Assembly (NCBI GenBank): GCA_035511075.1
Contig: DATKFW010000149.1
Coordinates: forward strand, 57,826-121,825
Reading direction: 5' to 3'
Source of the DNA: DATAUD01 sp035511075
Lineage (GTDB): Bacteria; Verrucomicrobiota; Verrucomicrobiia; Limisphaerales; Palsa-1400
Length of the DNA stretch: 64,000 nucleotides
The position numbers and the translations under genes are program-made. Shown in pieces: positions 62,675 to 64,000 of this stretch. The stretch's first letter is position 1, and each line of letters begins with the position of its first letter. The notes under the pieces are model-generated. The model ran no database searches. It worked only from the letters and a program-made list of their open reading frames with translations, and was not told where the DNA came from.

Positions 62675-63606
62675 TTGTGCCGCCAGGGCGCGGGCCGCAG
62701 GCACGAAACGCTGATAGCAGTCCAGGGCATTGGTCGCCAGCGGCCAGCGGTTCCACAACGCGTAATGCGCCAGATGCCACCTGACCATTTCCATGTGGAA
62801 CCGGCCCGCCCATGCATCAATCCCCATCAGTCCATCCTCTGCCGACGGCCAACTGCCAGCGCTCTGCGCCGCCAATTCGTATTGCGAAGGCGCGATGCGC
62901 CGTTCCAGTTCGAACCAGCGCGGATTTTTGCTGCCGGAAAGATCAATCGCACCGCCGGTGCTCTAGAAATTGACCCAGTGTTTGGACGTGTCCACAAAAG
63001 ACTGCTCAAGTGTTGGAAGCGCGACGGAAACCGGCGCGTTCGAAAATACACAGATAAATTCAAGCCGGTTTGCGCCGCGCGCGGAAAGAATGAACTGATG
63101 CAGCAGCACGACGAATGCGAAGTTCTCGTTTTCTGGAACCTCGACCGCTTGTTCTACACCATCGCGAGAGAATTTGAGCTTGAGAATCTTCGACTGCCCG
63201 GGGAGTGGATCGCCAAGCGATCTAAAATCCGGCGTTATAGACATATTGCCATCCGCACCTCGCGCAGCGACTTTTCAAGTCACATCAATCCAGTGGTCCT
63301 GGTTTCCAAACTCCGCTTTTTCGATCACGATTTTGTTGGATGCGCGGTTGGCACGGTCAACTGGCAACCTCCCGACCACGCCAAGCTGGCGTAATAGGTT
63401 GTGGCGTCGTCATGGCGCTCAAAATCCGGCCCTTGGACGCGCCCCATCTCAAACGTGCCCGTCGCCGGAATTTGGGCGGCGGTCAGACCAAGAGGCGGCG
63501 GAAATGAATGCCAGCCCCAGTGCGACATCGTATTCCCGCCAAACGTCTGCAATCCGGTCCCGTCCGCATTAAAGCAAAATTCACCATTGCCCAGAGGAAT
63601 TGTTCC
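62675..63606 (-). pseudogene. decayed six-hairpin (GH95/GH65-like) glycosidase
   Basis: The N-terminal part (about 63325-63606) reads TIPLGNGEFCFNADGTGLQT and MSHWGWHSFPPPLGL, then hits a stop. Downstream codons (62675-63244) read SKHWVNF, an in-frame TAG (62963-62965, where Trp is expected), then LSGSKNPRWFELERRI and GRFHMEMVRWHLAHYALW. These are consecutive parts of one glycosidase family, broken by a nonsense codon, frame loss and truncation of the C-terminus. Confidence 0.7.
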
Positions 63607-63618
63607 GGCCGGACCTAT

Positions 63619-63825
63619 TCAGCCCAGTTGAGATTTCATCAAATCAGATTCATCGCACCCGGGCATGGAACCTAGATCGAATTGAACTGGACGACGGTAC
63701 ATCGCTAAGAATGGTCTGCCTGCCTCGCGGTCACTCAATTTAGCCTTGTCCGGCCCGTCCGATGTTTGATTGGTTTTCAATCGTCCGCTTTCGAAAGTCG
63801 CTTCCGCTGTGAACAAGGTTTTCAT
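63619..63825 (-). pseudogene. N-terminal fragment of an Ohr-like protein
   Basis: From ATG 63825 the frame begins MKTLFTAEATFESGR, continuing to TSDGPDKAKLS, like the start of organic hydroperoxide resistance proteins. It diverges after about 30 residues and ends at TGA 63619. The same frame continues after the stop into the glycosidase fragment, marking another junction. Confidence 0.45.
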
Positions 63826-63883
63826 AATGGTATCAAGGCTCAATGTCGCGGTCCGTTTCAGGGCGCGGAAAGGCGATATTCTG

Positions 63884-64000
63884 TTACGTTTTCGTGCGAC
63901 GGAAGCCGCCCATGAAATAGACGATAAGACATATCACCAGAATTAAGCCGATCCCCCCGCCGCCGAAAGCAGGCCCCCCAAGGTAAAACCCCCCCCCCCC
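63884..64000 (-). CDS. DUF3309-like small membrane protein, 5' end missing
   Basis: The last 38 codons of a minus-strand gene running off the window: a Gly-rich stretch (FGGGGIGLILVICLIVYFM) forming one membrane helix and a basic end (FRRTKT). This pattern fits DUF3309 proteins. Its upstream codons fall in the terminal C run, so the true N-terminus is not available. Confidence 0.4.
   Translation of the reverse strand, partial: GGGGFYLGGPAFGGGGIGLILVICLIVYFMGGFRRTKT

Noticed and set aside
1..64000. CRISPR array or replication origin
   Set aside because: No regularly spaced repeats, cas genes, DnaA-box cluster or origin-type neighbours were seen.

Overview
The window looks like part of a GC-rich chromosome from a soil-type Verrucomicrobiota bacterium (Pedosphaera/Limisphaerales-like). 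That placement is inferred from gene style: a prepilin-type secreted protein with a FTLIELLVVIAIIAILAA leader, a very large Ig/LamG-like secreted protein ending in FYRL, a XylR-type LacI/AraC regulator, GH20 and GH13 glycosidases, and remnants of GH78 and six-hairpin glycosidases. No rRNA is present to settle it. There is one complete tRNA gene (tRNA-Tyr) and no CRISPR array.

Layout. 0-2.7 kb: fatty-acid synthesis (fabG partial, acpP, fabF), interrupted by a 436-bp insertion with 29-bp perfect terminal inverted repeats and a 6-bp target duplication. 2.8-3.2 kb: remains of a DUF433/DUF5615 toxin-antitoxin pair. 3.2-12.9 kb: envelope and housekeeping genes (HtrA-like protease with a degenerate partner, OsmC, DUF362, TPR lipoprotein, Ffh, sugar isomerase-like protein, GH20). 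13.3-18.4 kb: a pentose-phosphate cluster (gnd-zwf-rpiB-tkt). 18.5-22.9 kb: peroxiredoxin, DsbA-like protein, Na+/H+ antiporter, PagL-like deacylase. 23.0-32.9 kb: a tightly overlapping respiratory locus (aa3-type oxidase subunits II, I and III, unknown membrane protein, dihaem lipoprotein, Rieske protein, cytochrome b fused to cytochrome c, and a CtaG domain fused to a 4Fe-4S polyferredoxin). 33-36.2 kb: a GH13 enzyme, then a terminator and tRNA-Tyr.

37.8-52.6 kb is the most interesting part: a urea uptake and urease locus. It begins with a 715-residue protein that joins a complete LysR-type regulator to a complete UrtA urea-binding protein without a signal peptide. A near-consensus sigma-54 promoter lies just upstream. 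A decayed second LysR gene, a porin, urtABCDE and ureD-ureAB-ureC-ureF-ureG follow. The simple reading is that urea enters through the porin, is bound by UrtA, imported by UrtBCDE and hydrolysed by urease. The fused protein may sense urea in the cytoplasm and control the locus. This last step is inference.

52.6-64 kb: sulfotransferase, regulators, secreted proteins and an MFS transporter. The last 1.7 kb is a mosaic of gene fragments (Ohr N-terminus, six-hairpin glycosidase, GH78, basic tail). The window ends in a run of 12 C, which may be a contig-end artefact.
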